Shown in pieces: positions 62,857 to 64,000 of a stretch of DNA of 64,000 nucleotides. Each line of letters opens with the position of its first letter. The stretch's first letter is position 1. The stretch is from CAZQQN01 sp964549595. Its GTDB lineage: Bacteria; Bacteroidota; Bacteroidia; CAILMK01; CAYYUA01. The DNA lies in the NCBI GenBank assembly GCA_964549595.1, contig CAZJWK010000004.1, positions 7,223 to 71,222 on the forward strand. The letters run 5' to 3'. Under the pieces are notes generated by a model. That model searched no databases and was not told the DNA's origin. It saw only the letters and a list, made by a program, of their open reading frames with translations. The translations under genes and the position numbers were made by a program.

Positions 62857-63624
62857 ATGCAAAGTAGAAAAAACCGTTACTTCCTGGAATTGGCCTTTAA
62901 CGGGGCCAAATACAGTGGTTGGCAGATACAGCGGAATTCCCCGACTATCCAGGAAACCCTGCAGGATAGCATTGGCACTATTTTGCAGGAGGAAACCAAG
63001 CTCATAGGCTGTGGACGTACGGATGCGCGTGTCCATGCGAAGGAGTTTTACGCCCATTTTGACACGGATCACACATTGGATAACAACTTTGCGGAAAAAG
63101 CCAACCGCATCTTACCCCGGGATATTTGGGTAAAAAACCTGCTCAGGCCAACTAGTCCCAAAGCGCATGCCCGTTTTGATGCGTACCACCGCACGTATGA
63201 ATACTGGCTCTGCACGAACCGCAATCCTTTTTACCTGGATCTGGCTACCTACTACTTTCACCATGTGGATCTGGACCGGATGAACCAAGCCAGCGGGTAT
63301 TTGAAGAAATACGAGGATTATGAGACGTTCAGCAAGATCAACCCCAACCTGAAGCATTACAAGTGCCAGGTTTATGATGCCTGGTGGGAAGAAGTTGATG
63401 ATCATTTGTTCAAATTCACGATCAGTGCCAACCGCTTTGTTCGCAGCATGGTACGGTTGATTGTGGCTACATTGATCCGGGTGGGAAATGGACGAATGAA
63501 CATTGCTGAATTTGAGGACATCCTGGCTGCCAGGGATCGGAGTCTGTCAGCGGATGCAGCCCCACCCGATGGTTTGTATTTGAGTCAGGTTTTGTATCCA
63601 AATGGATTACTTCAAATGGTATAA
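62857..63624 (+). CDS. truA: tRNA pseudouridine synthase A
   Basis: Modifies U38-U40 in tRNA anticodon arms. 255 residues from the ATG at 62857; an ATG at 62842 in frame gives 260, but it sits on the edge of a palindromic repeat. Catalytic Asp in GCGRTDARVHAKEF (family GRTDxGVHA, here with Ala in place of Gly), NGAKYSGWQIQ at the N-terminus, and the late FVRSMVRLIVATLIRVGNG. Follows the thiolase by about 70 bases. Confidence 0.94.
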   Translation: MQSRKNRYFLELAFNGAKYSGWQIQRNSPTIQETLQDSIGTILQEETKLIGCGRTDARVHAKEFYAHFDTDHTLDNNFAEKANRILPRDIWVKNLLRPTSPKAHARFDAYHRTYEYWLCTNRNPFYLDLATYYFHHVDLDRMNQASGYLKKYEDYETFSKINPNLKHYKCQVYDAWWEEVDDHLFKFTISANRFVRSMVRLIVATLIRVGNGRMNIAEFEDILAARDRSLSADAAPPDGLYLSQVLYPNGLLQMV

Positions 63625-63660
63625 CATCTTTATATTGCCCTTCGTTTTTAATCAATAATC

Positions 63661-64000
63661 ATGGTCCAACTTTCTGCCGTCATCATTACCTACAATGAAG
63701 AAGCCAACATCAGGCTTTGCCTTGAGTCGGTCAAACCGGTAGCAGACCAGATCCTGGTGGTGGATTCCTATTCAACGGATCAAACCCCTGCTATTTGCCG
63801 GGAGATGGCTGTGGATTTTATACAACATCCGTTTGAAGGGCACATAGAACAGAAGAATTATGCCATGGAACAGGCACGATTTGACCATGTGCTTTCCCTG
63901 GATGCGGATGAAGTCCTTTCTGATGAATTAAAGGAATCAATCCTTCAGGTCAAAACGCATTGGCAATTTGATGGCTATACCTTTAACCGGTTGACTAATT
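63661..64000 (+). CDS. Glycosyltransferase family 2, 3' end outside the window
   Basis: 113 codons are visible, still open at the window edge. GT-A fold start VQLSAVIITYNEEANIRLCL, nucleotide-binding ILVVDSYSTDQT, and LSLDADEV, the DxD metal/sugar-nucleotide site. Closest in pattern to the WaaE/KdtX-type lipopolysaccharide-core glycosyltransferases. Starts 36 bases after truA. Confidence 0.9.
   Translation, partial: MVQLSAVIITYNEEANIRLCLESVKPVADQILVVDSYSTDQTPAICREMAVDFIQHPFEGHIEQKNYAMEQARFDHVLSLDADEVLSDELKESILQVKTHWQFDGYTFNRLTN

Noticed and set aside
1..64000. CRISPR arrays, prophage or defence islands
   Set aside because: No regularly spaced repeats, integrase, phage structural genes or known defence genes were found.

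Overview
The window is chromosomal DNA from a member of the Bacteroidota, most likely a gliding or formerly gliding Cytophagales-type bacterium. The evidence is a complete porP/sprF-like, gldK, gldL, gldM, gldN operon for the type IX secretion system (T9SS), three intact or decayed likely T9SS clients, DUF6089, DUF4271 and DUF2480 proteins, and promoters of the Bacteroidota form TTTG-N19-21-TAnnTTTG. The DNA is AT-rich (roughly 40% G+C by eye). Most of it is ordinary core genome; I see no CRISPR array, prophage, rRNA or intact insertion sequence.

Layout. 1-6.7 kb: end of a TPR protein, lumazine synthase, a very large outer-membrane protein (metalloprotease-like head, TolB-like propeller, Omp85-like barrel) and a VWA membrane protein. 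7-18.8 kb (+): CvpA, a PabA/TrpG amidotransferase, an alpha/beta hydrolase, a CBS protein, NAD kinase, three tandem DUF6089 barrel proteins, UppS, BamA, two Skp/OmpH chaperones and MurI, that is, an envelope biogenesis block. 18.8-22.5 kb (-): clpX, clpP, tig and tRNA-Leu. 22.6-26.7 kb (+): RelA/SpoT, a Fur-family regulator and PurA, ending at a perfect bidirectional terminator. 26.8-32.6 kb (-): the T9SS operon, with a consensus promoter upstream of porP. 32.7-36 kb (-): HemD, DUF4271 and a second Omp85-family protein. 36.3-41.8 kb (+): HemW, a cyclase-family hydrolase, a large type-B T9SS client and riboflavin synthase. 41.8-51.7 kb (-): Obg, adenylate kinase, Hpt, aminopeptidase P, fumarase, DUF2480, a PpiD/SurA-like isomerase, a coiled-coil membrane protein, Ndk and two small envelope proteins. 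52-61 kb is the accessory part: two type-A T9SS clients, an ISAzo13-type transposase remnant, a GC-richer MFS transporter, a polytopic GT-C-like membrane protein, a decayed lysyl-endopeptidase-type protease, and a LysM/coiled-coil pair. 61.5-64 kb (+): thiolase, TruA and the start of a family 2 glycosyltransferase.

How the genes fit together. The dominant theme is building and using the outer membrane: lipid carrier synthesis (UppS), periplasmic chaperones (two Skp, one parvulin), barrel insertion (BamA and two relatives), secretion (GldKLMN/PorP) and secreted cargo. Nothing here is clearly a new defence or mobile system. The least explained items are the three-part outer-membrane protein at 1097-4573, the tandem DUF6089 trio, the VWA membrane protein, and the protease and transposase relics. 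Several genes (murI, tig, the 589- and 1158-residue outer-membrane proteins and the 571-residue membrane protein) can only be read sensibly from TTG starts, and hemD from GTG.
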